From DASPKW01 sp038244055 (GTDB lineage: Bacteria > Planctomycetota > Phycisphaerae > Tepidisphaerales > Tepidisphaeraceae), in contig JBBRTW010000013.1 in NCBI GenBank assembly GCA_038244055.1, positions 1 through 35,366 of the forward strand: a DNA stretch of 35,366 bases. Reading direction: 5' to 3'. Shown one piece after another: positions 1-8,300 of the stretch; the first letter of the stretch is position 1; each line of letters begins with the position of its first letter. Under the pieces are notes generated by a model. That model worked only from the letters and a program-made list of their open reading frames with translations, did not search any database and was not told the origin of the DNA. Made by a program: the position numbers and the translations under genes.

Positions 1-250
1 GAAGGACACGAAAAACACGAAGCAGAAATACAAGAATTGAGGGTAGAGGGTTGAAGGTAGAAAGTTGAAATTAGAGAGTTGAAAATTGAATGAATCAATC
101 GAGCCGCGTGACACTGCCATAAGCTGCTTACCCTTCCAGCAATCCTTGCCACCATTTTTCAACCCTCTATTCTCTACCCTCAACCCTCTCTTCTCTTCTT
201 AGTGCCCTTCGTGTACTTCGTGGTTAATCCTCTTCTTCGTCGTTAATCCT
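1..250. repeat. Inverted pair of heptamer-type repeat arrays
   Basis: Positions 36-95 are a degenerate array with a 7-bp step (GGTTGAA, GGTAGAA, AGTTGAA and variants). Positions 160-197 carry the same motif inverted (ACCCTCT, CAACCCT). The outermost sequences also mirror each other: GGACACGAAAAACACGAAG near 4-22 and CTTCGTGTACTTCGTGG near 207-224. About 65 bp of ordinary sequence separates the two arrays. No gene is seen here. The same 7-bp period recurs in at least ten other places in the window, so this belongs to a dispersed repeat class. Confidence 0.7.
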
Positions 251-264
251 CCTCCGGACGCCAA

Positions 265-552
265 ATGGTCAAAATGCTTCTCTGCATGTTCGCAACCATG
301 GCCATCGCCATCATGGTGCTGCAACTCCGCCAGCAGCGCCTCGAGCTGAACTTCAAGGTCAACCACCTCCACCGCGATATCGAAGCCCAGCAGGCCCACC
401 TCTGGAACCAGCAGGTCCAGATCGCCATCTACACCGCCCCCAACGCCATCCAGCACACCGTCGACTCCCAGGATCTCCACCTCGTCCCCCGCATCACCCC
501 CGGCCAATCCACCCCCGCCAACTGGGCCCAGGACGCGGATCTCGAAGAGTAA
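265..552 (+). CDS. FtsL-like small membrane protein with coiled coil
   Basis: The 95-residue protein has a short cytoplasmic start, one membrane segment at about residues 4-19 (LLCMFATMAIAIMVLQ), then a charged heptad-like stretch (LRQQRLELNFKVNHLHRDIE, about 20-39) and the segment LWNQQVQIAIYTAPNAI at about 46-62. This layout, and especially the Q-x-x-I-A-x-x-T-x-P-N-x-I pattern after the coiled coil, fits the bitopic divisome protein FtsL, which bridges FtsB and FtsQ with the FtsWI synthase. FtsL normally sits between rsmH and ftsI; here the downstream neighbour is a toxin gene on the other strand, and upstream lie only repeats. No clear ribosome-binding site is visible. ATG 274 is an alternative start. 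A generic one-pass coiled-coil protein remains possible. Confidence 0.5.
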   Translation: MVKMLLCMFATMAIAIMVLQLRQQRLELNFKVNHLHRDIEAQQAHLWNQQVQIAIYTAPNAIQHTVDSQDLHLVPRITPGQSTPANWAQDADLEE

Positions 553-589
553 ACGACCGCGCGCAGGACCCGACGGAGAGGATTAGTGA

Positions 590-636
590 AAGTGAAACAA
601 CGGGACGATGAGACAATGAGACAATGGGAAATCGGG
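590..636. repeat. Heptamer repeat, GACAATG family
   Basis: A short array with a 7-bp period: GACGATGA, GACAATGA, GACAATGG, preceded by the related GAAACAACGG. The same family recurs at 2614-2640 (ACAATGGGACAATAGAACGATG). It lies just downstream of the FtsL-like gene. Confidence 0.65.
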
Positions 637-660
637 TAGCCGCGCACATTGAGCGAATTC

Positions 661-697
661 AGGCAAGCCGGGACGCACCCCGGTTACTCAAATGCCT
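661..697. repeat. REP-like imperfect palindrome
   Basis: Nested inverted repeats AGGCA...TGCCT (661-665 and 693-697) and CCGGG...CCCGG (668-672 and 679-683) form a small two-part stem. It sits 11 bp past the stop of the PIN-domain gene, between convergent genes, where it could act as a 3'-end hairpin. No T-run follows on either strand. Confidence 0.5.
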
Positions 698-707
698 GTA
701 ACGCATT

Positions 708-1142
708 CTACGAGATCGATTGGGTCCAATCTTCCACTTTCAAATTCGGAACACGCCTGAAATCGCGCAGGTTGCGCGACACAAGCAAAGCCCGACGATC
801 CAGCACGATCGCCGCGATCTTCAAATCCATCGTGCCGAGCCGAATTTTCAAGCGTTTCAGATCATCGTAGGTGCCTGCCGATGATGGATCAAATTCGAGA
901 ACTTCCTGCTCCTTATACCCACGCAACATTCGATGCAAACGCGAATACCCCTCCATTTGGCGCGACGTCGTCCGCGATGCTGCGATATAAGACAGCCATC
1001 CGCGCATCTGCTCCTCAACGCTGATAATCGTGATGCATACCCGATCCACGTCCGGGCCGGACAATCGCATCGCCAGGTTCCCATAAGCCGGCCCGGTTCG
1101 GGTATCCAGGACAGAGATGATATCGGTGTCCAGGATGATCAA
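708..1142 (-). CDS. PIN-domain toxin, VapC-like ribonuclease
   Basis: A 144-residue PIN domain. The first strand reads IILDTDIIS with the metal-binding Asp5 (and Asp7). Glu43/Glu44 follow in SVEEQMRG, Asp106 in GTMDLKIA, and a last acidic residue in NLRDF (about 127). These are the positions used by PIN RNases to bind Mg2+ or Mn2+. In type II toxin-antitoxin systems such proteins cut specific tRNAs or rRNA. The start is a TTG overlapping the antitoxin stop (TTGA), preceded by a G-rich stretch, so translation is probably coupled. Length and gene order (antitoxin first) are typical. The RNA target cannot be read from the sequence. Confidence 0.85.
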   Translation of the reverse strand: MIILDTDIISVLDTRTGPAYGNLAMRLSGPDVDRVCITIISVEEQMRGWLSYIAASRTTSRQMEGYSRLHRMLRGYKEQEVLEFDPSSAGTYDDLKRLKIRLGTMDLKIAAIVLDRRALLVSRNLRDFRRVPNLKVEDWTQSIS

Positions 1143-1354
1143 CGCTTTGCCCCCCGCCCCTTACCGCTCGTCTCTGTGCGGAGCGATCGACGATAAGCCC
1201 GCCCGCGCTTAACAATCTCATCGTACACCGGATCATTCTGAAACTGCCCGGAGCGCTCGACGTACCATTGGCCGCTGCGCGGGCCGGTGCCCGACAACTC
1301 CGCCACCGTCTGCTCCAGCTTCACCACCCGTCGTGCCAAATCCTGCACAGTCAT
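1139..1354 (-). CDS. Antitoxin partner of the PIN toxin
   Basis: This 71-residue protein starts at the ATG giving MTVQDLARRVVKLEQTVAEL. I prefer it over an upstream TTG at 1426 because GGAG lies about 7 nt before it. The N-terminal 20 residues form a heptad-rich helix for dimerisation. The C-terminal half (QFQNDPVYDEIVKRGRAYRR) resembles toxin-blocking tails of small antitoxins encoded next to PIN toxins, with a motif of the type F-x-N-D-P-x-x-x-E-I/M-V. No classic AbrB, RHH or Phd DNA-binding domain is visible, so autoregulation is uncertain. It overlaps the toxin start by 4 bp. The function is inferred mainly from context. Confidence 0.7.
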   Translation of the reverse strand: MTVQDLARRVVKLEQTVAELSGTGPRSGQWYVERSGQFQNDPVYDEIVKRGRAYRRSLRTETSGKGRGAKR

Positions 1355-1490
1355 TAACGCTGCTCCATTGTGAACAAAAGCTCGCCACTTGACTGTATCG
1401 TCAGATTGCGGAATTTCCACTGCCAAATGCCGCTCTGATCGACCGCGAGTATAGTAGGATGGGCACTAACATGGCCACTACTTTACCATT

Positions 1491-1958
1491 TTAAACATGG
1501 GGTGTTGGAGCCACGCCCGAAGCCTCATGGCCGCGCCGGCGCTGCCCGGAGGGGGTAAAGCGCTCATGGAGGAATGTCGTCGCGTCCTTTGACATGAGCC
1601 TCATTTTTAATTCGGGAATGAATTTCGACCACCGACCATCGATTCGCATCGCCCGCCCAAAATCGTCCCGTTGATATTCCCCGGGATAGGCCGCCATCAG
1701 CGCTGCCGCCGCCGCAAGATCCTCCTCCCACACAGGCCGATCCTGAGGCAACTCCGCGGTCATGTTGGCCTCTTGAAGTTGTAGCAACTGATAGCGCTTC
1801 CACGCCACAGGCCCGTAATGAATCGACACTGCAATGGTGGTCAACACAAGCAACGCCAGTCCCCACCGTTGGATCCTCCGCATCCAACGGTGCCTGGCCG
1901 ATGGGGCCGGAGCGTAATCGAGGGGCCTGGATTCCGCGATCGCGTCTGGTTTGGTCAT
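1491..1958 (-). CDS. Hypothetical single-pass membrane protein
   Basis: About 155 residues if started at MTKPDAIAES; upstream ATGs at 1991 and 2090 are possible but look less gene-like. Residues about 1-30 are polar and proline-rich. A basic stretch RMRRIQRW is followed by one membrane helix (LALLVLTTIAVSIHYGPVAW). The outer part is rich in charge and contains DDFGRAMRIDGRWSKFIPEL. No recognised domain. The tail (SGQRRRGHEASGVAPTPHV) is low in structure. It could be a lineage-specific secreted or inner-membrane protein. No operon partner is evident. Confidence 0.45.
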   Translation of the reverse strand: MTKPDAIAESRPLDYAPAPSARHRWMRRIQRWGLALLVLTTIAVSIHYGPVAWKRYQLLQLQEANMTAELPQDRPVWEEDLAAAAALMAAYPGEYQRDDFGRAMRIDGRWSKFIPELKMRLMSKDATTFLHERFTPSGQRRRGHEASGVAPTPHV

Positions 1959-2160
1959 TGGAGCGATAGTATAAGCGCCGGAGGTTTTCATTGCCGCATT
2001 TACGAAGGAGAATTGAATGGCGACAGGACTCAAAAATGTGTCAGATCGCCCCCCCGCGCTCGTAATCCACATGGTCGCACGAACTCTCACAGGAACCCTC
2101 CATGACCGGCTGACACACCCATCCTCAAACCCACCTGACCCCCGCCACGGTCTCCGTGCG

Positions 2161-2179
2161 CGCTTCGATTGTCGAAGCG
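2161..2179. other. Perfect 8-bp hairpin upstream of small gene
   Basis: CGCTTCGA-TTG-TCGAAGCG is a perfect palindrome with a 3-nt loop. It lies about 40 nt before the AGGAGG site and ATG of the next gene, and part of the motif (GCTTCGACAA) recurs just after that ATG. It could be an operator or a 5'-UTR hairpin. No T-run follows, so it is not a usual terminator. Confidence 0.45.
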
Positions 2180-2218
2180 ACCTGAGAGCACCCGCGGGGC
2201 CTTTTCAGGAGGTTTGTC

Positions 2219-2548
2219 ATGGTTGCTTCGACAATTCGGCTGGTTTCGGGTTCGGCTCGGCCGAGCTTTTGCCCGGATCAGAGTTTTGCCTTGGATGATG
2301 CCCCGGCCAGGGTCGTGGGGCGATTCCACTTCCCCCCCATGCGCGGCATCGCCCCCTACCGCGTCGTCGCGGAGTTGGAAGATGGCCGGCGGCGGGTGGT
2401 GTGCGTCGGGATGACCCCCCGCGAGGCCAGGGCCCACGCCAGGGCGAATCGGGATGCGATCCCCTTCGCGACGATGGCCCTGGTGGTCGAAAAATGGGAA
2501 GGCACGCAGAAAGTTGGGAAATGGGTGGTGCTGCCGCCGGTGGCGTGA
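2219..2548 (+). CDS. Small hypothetical protein
   Basis: The 109-residue protein has one of the clearest translation starts in the window: AGGAGG six bases before ATG. It shows no signal peptide or membrane helix. Residues about 26-95 look like a compact alpha/beta unit: ARVVGRFHF, YRVVAELEDGRRRVVCVGMT, then a helix PREARAHARANRDAIP and the strand MALVVEKWEG. The alternating pattern suggests a small beta-sheet with one helix, but I recognise no family. The gene stands alone between a hairpin and a repeat cluster. Confidence 0.6.
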   Translation: MVASTIRLVSGSARPSFCPDQSFALDDAPARVVGRFHFPPMRGIAPYRVVAELEDGRRRVVCVGMTPREARAHARANRDAIPFATMALVVEKWEGTQKVGKWVVLPPVA

Positions 2549-2642
2549 GTTGCGAGTTGCGAGTCAAACGCGGGGCGGAGGTCGGTGGGACCTCCGCCCC
2601 TCGAGGCAAGTTAAACAATGGGACAATAGAACGATGAGAAGG
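2549..2642. repeat. Composite repeat cluster with strong hairpin
   Basis: Three elements lie side by side. At 2548-2563 is the heptamer GAGTTGC in tandem. At 2572-2600 is a perfect 12-bp inverted repeat, GGGGCGGAGGTC and GACCTCCGCCCC, with a 5-nt loop. At 2614-2640 is a heptamer of the ACAATGG family. The hairpin follows the stop codon of the small gene by about 24 bp and may end its transcript, although no T-run is present. The composite resembles repeat packages elsewhere in the window. Confidence 0.7.
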
Positions 2643-2665
2643 AACTCCTTGCGCGAGCAGGGGTC

Positions 2666-2756
2666 GTGAGAAACGCCGACAGCCACGGGCCGTTGCCGGT
2701 GATCCCGTAGAGGCGCAGTGCCCCGCAGAGTCGGCAAGGGATTGATTCATTCTCAC
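2666..2756. other. Nested stems, possible folded element
   Basis: GTGAGAA (2666-2672) pairs with TTCTCAC (2750-2756), GCCGAC (2675-2680) with GTCGGC (2730-2735), and inside them ACGGG (2685-2689) with CCCGT (2704-2708) and a weaker GGC...GCC. The result is a multibranched fold about 90 nt long. On the minus strand the region also has a short open frame containing RLYGITGNGPWLSAF, which could instead be the remains of a gene. I match it to no known riboswitch. It lies about 100 bp before the secreted-protein gene. Confidence 0.2.
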
Positions 2757-2854
2757 ACCGCTTCCATGCTACTTCTTACATTTTGCCTCGTCACCTTTTA
2801 CATTCGCCTTCTCCTCCCTCGCTCCCAGGCCGCCTCTATGCCACAATCTCCTCC

Positions 2855-4756
2855 ATGCCCTCCCCATTCCAAAACTCGGCCGCCCACGCCATCTTGATCC
2901 TCCTCTCCTGCGCCTCATTCGCGCCGCAACTTTCGGCCGCCCCGCTCCCCGAGCACGACCGCGCCATCCGCATCGGCCAGTTACGCGATCAACTCGCCGC
3001 GACTGTCTCCCGTCTCGAGGCCTCGCTCAAGAAGCCCAACCCGCAGCCCTCCACGCGCGATCTCACCAACGGCGCTTTGGCCGCGCTCATCACCGGCGGG
3101 CAGTCTGCCCGCGCCCAGGCGCTGCTCCAACTGGCCTTCGATCAGCAGAACATGGATGAAAAATCCCCCGCCTACGGCTCATTCCCCTGGCAGGTCGGCC
3201 ATCCGGAAATCAAGGATGAGAACGCCAACACGTTCTGCACCCAGGCGCTGGGGCCGATCCTCCTCAATCACCGCGAAAAGTTCCCCGCCGATTTCCGCGC
3301 CACGCTCGAAGCCCACGCCCGCGCCTCTTTCACCGCCCTGCGCAACCGCAAGGTCAAGGTCAACTACACCAACATCTTCCTCATGAAAACAGTCAATCTC
3401 ATTCTCATCGGCGAGGCGATGAAAGATGAGAAGGCCGCCAAAGACGGCTACGCCCTGCTCGATGAATGGATCGACTACACCCGCAAGACCGGCATCCATG
3501 AATTCGACAGCCCCACCTACTACAACTGCGATCTCAACTGCCTCTACCAGGGGTACGTCTACGCCAAGGCCCCGGGGGCGCGCGAGAAGTTCAAGGCGAT
3601 CATCGACTACTTCTGGATGGATATCGCCGGCAATTACTTCGCCCCGCGCCAGGCGTTGGCCGGGCCGCACAGCCGGAATTACAACTTCATCTCCAGCTAC
3701 GCGGGGATCGACTGGTTCACCTACATCGAAGGTTTTCGCTCTGAAATTCCCATCACGGGCGTCGATCTGGAGAAGGCGGAGTTCGTCGATTCGGCGCTGG
3801 CCGCGAATTCTTACCGCCTCGATGAGAAGACCCTCGCCATCCCCACGCTCCCCAGGCGCATCATCCTCTCCCGCTGGGATGATTTCCCTGGCGGCGACCG
3901 CTACCACTACCTCACTCCCGATTTCTCGATCGGCAGCGCCAGCCACGACTACAACGCCCAGGACAAGCTCATCTCCATCGAACTCGCCCCCAACCCCTCC
4001 GCCCCGGCCGCCGGCAAATTCAGCGACGCCCCCGTGATCGCCCTCATCCCCGACCTCTTTGACGCCCCCTATGGCAAAGTCAAAACCCCCGACCGCTCCG
4101 GCCATAACAAACCCACCCATCCCCCCTACCGCCCCGTCTGCGTCCAGCACGAAGGGGTCATTCTGGCCACGATCGATATCGATGCCAGCAAACCCGAGGA
4201 GATCCCATCCCTGGCCACCAATCTCCTCATCCCCTCCCGCGCCGAGGCGATCATCTTCGCAGGCAAAAAGGTCTCGCTCGATAAACCGATCAAAATCCTC
4301 GGCAATCCTGACGCTGTTCTCGCCATGCGGGTTGGCCAATCCGCCATCCTCGCCCGCATCCTGACCACGACCGCCTGCACCGGCCAGACCCCTGAACTGC
4401 TCCTGCAATCCGACCCCGATGGCCTGAAACTCCAATCCGCCCGCTTGACGGCGTATCACTATCGGGGCGATGCGAAGAAGCTGGCCGATGCGCACGTCCG
4501 CCTCGCCATGCTCCTACAGGCCGCGCCCTGTGAAAGCGATGAAGAACTCCAGAAACTCTCCGCCGCGATTTCCGCCGCCCATTTCACACAAGCCCTCGAA
4601 AGGGAAAACTGGCACACATCAGTCAAACTCGGCGACCTCGCATTGGAACTAACCCGCGACAAATCCGGCAAGCCGATGTCACGAACGGTGAATGGGAAGG
4701 AAATAAATTTCGATGTGCTATCGATCAATGGCGCGGATGTGAAGATCGGCAACTGA
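2855..4756 (+). CDS. Large secreted protein of unknown function
   Basis: The start at MPSPFQNSAAH gives 633 residues with a typical signal peptide (hydrophobic AILILLSCASFAPQL, cleavage near LSA-AP). An ATG at 2783 in the same frame would put a Pro-rich stretch before the signal, so I reject it. The mature protein is helical and rich in Tyr, Trp and Asn in the middle (SPTYYNCDLNCLYQGYVYA, about 210-230; SRNYNFISSYAGIDWFTYIE). This is reminiscent of the alpha/alpha-toroid fold of polysaccharide lyases and heparinase-like proteins. The C-terminal third looks beta-rich. No catalytic motif is certain. It ends just before the RAYT repeat unit. Secretion is well supported, the enzymatic role is only a guess. 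Confidence 0.7.
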   Translation: MPSPFQNSAAHAILILLSCASFAPQLSAAPLPEHDRAIRIGQLRDQLAATVSRLEASLKKPNPQPSTRDLTNGALAALITGGQSARAQALLQLAFDQQNMDEKSPAYGSFPWQVGHPEIKDENANTFCTQALGPILLNHREKFPADFRATLEAHARASFTALRNRKVKVNYTNIFLMKTVNLILIGEAMKDEKAAKDGYALLDEWIDYTRKTGIHEFDSPTYYNCDLNCLYQGYVYAKAPGAREKFKAIIDYFWMDIAGNYFAPRQALAGPHSRNYNFISSYAGIDWFTYIEGFRSEIPITGVDLEKAEFVDSALAANSYRLDEKTLAIPTLPRRIILSRWDDFPGGDRYHYLTPDFSIGSASHDYNAQDKLISIELAPNPSAPAAGKFSDAPVIALIPDLFDAPYGKVKTPDRSGHNKPTHPPYRPVCVQHEGVILATIDIDASKPEEIPSLATNLLIPSRAEAIIFAGKKVSLDKPIKILGNPDAVLAMRVGQSAILARILTTTACTGQTPELLLQSDPDGLKLQSARLTAYHYRGDAKKLADAHVRLAMLLQAAPCESDEELQKLSAAISAAHFTQALERENWHTSVKLGDLALELTRDKSGKPMSRTVNGKEINFDVLSINGADVKIGN

Positions 4757-4765
4757 CTTGCCTCC

Positions 4766-4868
4766 GAGTGCCATGCCCCTCGGGTGCCATGCCCCTCTGG
4801 TGCCATGCTTAGACCCGCCGCCAGATGCGCTCATTCGCCGCGTCGCGCTTTCGGCGGGGATAAGCATG
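4766..4868. repeat. Direct repeats plus left 65-bp palindrome of RAYT unit
   Basis: Three direct copies of GTGCCATGC at about 4768, 4784 and 4800 lead into a 65-bp imperfect palindrome (4804-4868) with the ends CATGCTTAGACCCGCCG and CGGCGGGGATAAGCATG. The same 65 bp recurs inverted at 5272-5336 with about seven differences. This is the structure expected of REP sequences next to their transposase. Confidence 0.75.
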
Positions 4869-4885
4869 GGTGTGCCGCGCTCCCG

Positions 4886-5194
4886 TCAAAACATATACCG
4901 CGGCAATTGCTCCAGATTCAGTTCGATCAATCCCTTCCCCGACCCGGAATAGTCCGCCGCGCTCGACCATTTCCATTCATCGGCGCGCCTACATAGCCCA
5001 CGCTTGACGGGATTGTTGTGGACGTAGCTGATCTTTTCCCAAATCTCTTTAGTCGAATGTAGATTCCGATCGTAGTCGCCCCCTCGCTGCCAGAAGCGGA
5101 TCGAACTTTTTCCGTTGGGCTGCGCATCGGTCATTTGAACGAGGAACTCGGGCGCGTGCCGTTTGACGTATGCAATGGCGGTATTAGCTGTTGT
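4886..5194 (-). pseudogene. REP-associated tyrosine transposase (RAYT), 3' remnant
   Basis: The reading frame contains the C-terminal half of a Y1/IS200-like RAYT: IAYVKRHAPEF, then IRFWQRGGDYDRNLHS, IWEKISYVHNNPVKRGLC and EWKWSSAADY. These are the standard RAYT signatures (F-W-Q-x-G-G-x-Y-D-R-N; Y-I/V-H-x-N-P-V-x-R-G-L; W-x-W-S-S). The N-terminal part with the HUH metal site is missing, and the upstream part of the frame only translates the palindrome. Full family members have about 160-230 residues. It cannot be active in this form. RAYTs are single-copy housekeeping-type transposases linked to spread of REP palindromes, and the flanking 65-bp inverted palindromes agree with that. Confidence 0.85.
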
Positions 5195-5271
5195 ATCGCT
5201 TGCACTTCTTGCGAAAGGTGATGGGTTTGGATTCGTTGGGATCGGACATGCCTTGAGGTTACCGCGCCGCA

Positions 5272-5336
5272 CATGCTTATCCCCGCCGAAAGCGCCATCC
5301 TGCGAATGAACGCTGCTGGCGGCGGGTCTAAGCATG
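5272..5336. repeat. Right 65-bp palindrome of RAYT unit
   Basis: Inverted copy of 4804-4868, about 89% identical, and itself an imperfect palindrome with CATGCTTA / TAAGCATG ends. With its partner it brackets the RAYT remnant in a 533-bp unit. It ends 20 bp from the purL stop codon and may form its 3' hairpin. Confidence 0.8.
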
Positions 5337-5356
5337 GCACCCAGGATTGCAAACAT

Positions 5357-8300
5357 TCACCAATCCAGCGTCCCTCTCCAGGCCGCCGTCATCTCCTCAA
5401 TCCCAATCTCCATCACCCGCTCCCTGGCCGTCGTCAGTGTCAACTTCTTGAAATGCTGCACCAACCCAATCTCCGTCACCTCCGCCACGCTGCCCAACTC
5501 CGCCGCCAACTGTTCGCTCGTCAGCGTATCGCCCAGTTCCACCAGATACCGCCCCGGCCCTTCCGCAAACGCCGCATCGGTCGCGAACAACTCCGCGCCC
5601 ACGATCAATCCCAGCCCCGATGCGATGCACATCTCGGCCGCTGCCACCGCGATGCCGCCATCAGATACATCGTGGCACGCCACTACCCCGCCGCCACGAA
5701 TCACGCGCGAGACCGCGCTATGCGTGGCCGCCAGGTTCGCCAGTTCGCCCGGACGCTTGGCCGAGATCATCACCACGCGATGGGTCCGCCCCTTCAAGTC
5801 CATAGTCACGCATTTGCGCACATCCTCGATCACCGCCATTGCGCTGATCAGAAGCGTGTTGGGAATGCGCAGCACCTTGCCCGTTTCCTGGTTGGTGAAC
5901 TGGTTGTGTAAACTATCCTTGCCGGAGATGAAGGGAATGCCATACGCCAGCGCCGCATCGCGGCAGGCCTCGCAGGCGCGGACCAGCGTGCCCATGGTGA
6001 TTTCATCATCCACGCTCGGCCAGCAGAAATTGTCCAGGATCGCCGTCTTCGTCAGATCGGCCCCGACGGCCACCACATTCCGCACCGCCTCATCGATCGA
6101 CCAGATGGCCATCTCATACGGGTCCAGAACGTGCGGCGCCATCCCGCAACCCAGGGCAACGCCTTTGGAAGTCCCCAGCTTGGGGCGCAGGACCGAAGCA
6201 TCCGATGGCCCGATCTGCTCCGGGCCGACCAGCGGCTTGATCACGCTGCCCCCCTGCACTTCATGATCGTACTGGCGGATGATCCAGTGCTTGGAGGCGA
6301 CATTCGGATGCGCCAGGGCGCGGAGCAGTGAGTCTTTGAACGCCTGCGGGTTGCTGATCTTCGCGGGGCGGTCGCCGAGGACGGAAATCACATGTGGAGC
6401 GCTCCCCCCTTTCACGAGCGGGACGCCCGTGCCACCCCCCATCGCCTGATCGACTACCACCGCCTTGCGGGTCGGCATCGGAATCCCCTTGTGCATGAAC
6501 CGCATCGACATTCTTCCGACCTCCGTCCCCTCATAGCTCAACACCAGCTCCGCATCCTTGGTGCCGAACGTGCCGATGACCGTCGCCTCGACATCTTCGC
6601 TCTCGGCCAATTTCAGAAGCTGGGCCACCTTCGCCTGCGGCACCGCCAGCACCATCCGCTCCTGCGCCTCGCTGATCCAAATTTCATCGTAGCGCAGCCC
6701 CTGGTATTTGAGCGGCACCTTGTCGAGCTCCACCCGCGCGCCGATCTTCTCGCCCATCTCGCCTACCGCGCTCGACAAACCGCCCGCCCCGCAATCGGTG
6801 ACGGCCGAGAAAAGCCCAAGATCGCGGGCCTGCAAAATCACATCCGCCACCTTCTTCTCCGTGATCGCGTTGCCAATCTGCACCGCATGGCTGAACTCAT
6901 CGGCATGCGTATCCGTCAGTTCCGCGCTGCTGAAAGTCGCGCCATGGATTCCATCCCGCCCGGTCCGCCCCCCCATCACCACCACCGCATCGCCGGCACC
7001 CGATTGCTTCTCAATCTTGTCGCGCGGAATGAGTCCCACGCACCCGCAGAAGACCAGCGGATTGCCGAGATAACGATCGTCGAAATAAACCGCGCCGTTG
7101 AGAGTCGGGATGCCCATGCGGTTCCCATAGTCGCGCACGCCGGCGACGACTTGCTGGAGAACGCGCTTCGGGTGAATCACGCCCTTGGGGAGTGGGGAAG
7201 ATTGCGGATTGCGGATTGCGGATTGCGGATTGAATGAGGTGCTGGTGTCGCCAATAGTCCAATGATCCGGATGCGCCACGCAAAACACATCTGTATTCGC
7301 CACCGGCCGCGCGGCCAGCCCCGTGCCCAGAATATCTCGAATCACGCCGCCCGCCCCCGTCGCCGCGCCGCCGTAGGGCTCGATGGCCGAGGGATGATTG
7401 TGCGTCTCGACCTTGAAACAAACCGCATCCACCTCATCGAACACCACCACGCCGGCATTGTCGGCGAAGACACTCAGGCAGAAGGAGTCGCGAGTGGCGG
7501 GTTGCGAGTTGCCGGAGGAGTTGTGAGTTGCGAGTTGCGAGTTGCGAGTTGAATCCTCCCCTTCTCGCTTCTCGCTTCTAACTTCTCGCTTCTGCAATTC
7601 CATCGTGCTGTCGAAAATCGTCTCCTTGATCAGATTCCCATACCGCCGCGACCCGATCGTCTTCCCACTCGCATCTCTGACTTCCACCTCCACCGCGCTC
7701 TTGAGCGTCTTGTGTACGCAATGCTCGCTCCAGGTTTGCGCGAGCGTCTCCAGTTCGATATCCGTCGGCTCGCGCTTCTGCTCGCGGTAGTAGGTCTGGA
7801 TCGCCTTCATCTCCGCCAGCGACAAAAACAGATGCCCCTCGCGCGAGAGTTTGGTGAGTTGCTCGTCGCTCAGTTCGCGGATCGGCACATGCCGCAGCTT
7901 CAGTTGGTATTGATGACCGGCCGCGAAATCTTTGGGGATGAAGGCTTCGAAATGGACAGATTCGATGACCGGATTGGCGAGAATGCGTGTGGCGATCCGC
8001 TCCAGCGCCGGCCGATCGACCTGGCCATCGATCACGAACGCCCGCCCCGTCCGTACCTGCGCGGCCGGCAGTCCCATATCCCGAATCGCCATCTCGGTGG
8101 AACTCGCTACCGGATCCATCACACCCGGCTTGAGATGCACTTCAATCCGCGGCTTGCCGTTGGCCGAATGCCCCGCCTGCCCATCGAGGAGGATCGCCTC
8201 CTCCACCACCGGATCGGCCAAAAGCTCTTCCGCCACCCGCGCCACCTGCGCCCGGGGCGCGTCGGTCTGGATCAGGAAGATGCGCCATGTACTGATTGGA

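Noticed and set aside
2666..2756. Cobalamin riboswitch
   Set aside because: Some short strings (CACTGCGCC on the minus strand) look similar, but the conserved core elements are missing on both strands.
3179..4495. A 438-residue minus-strand open frame
   Set aside because: Antisense to the secreted-protein gene, with Gly/Asp/Val-rich composition typical of shadow frames.
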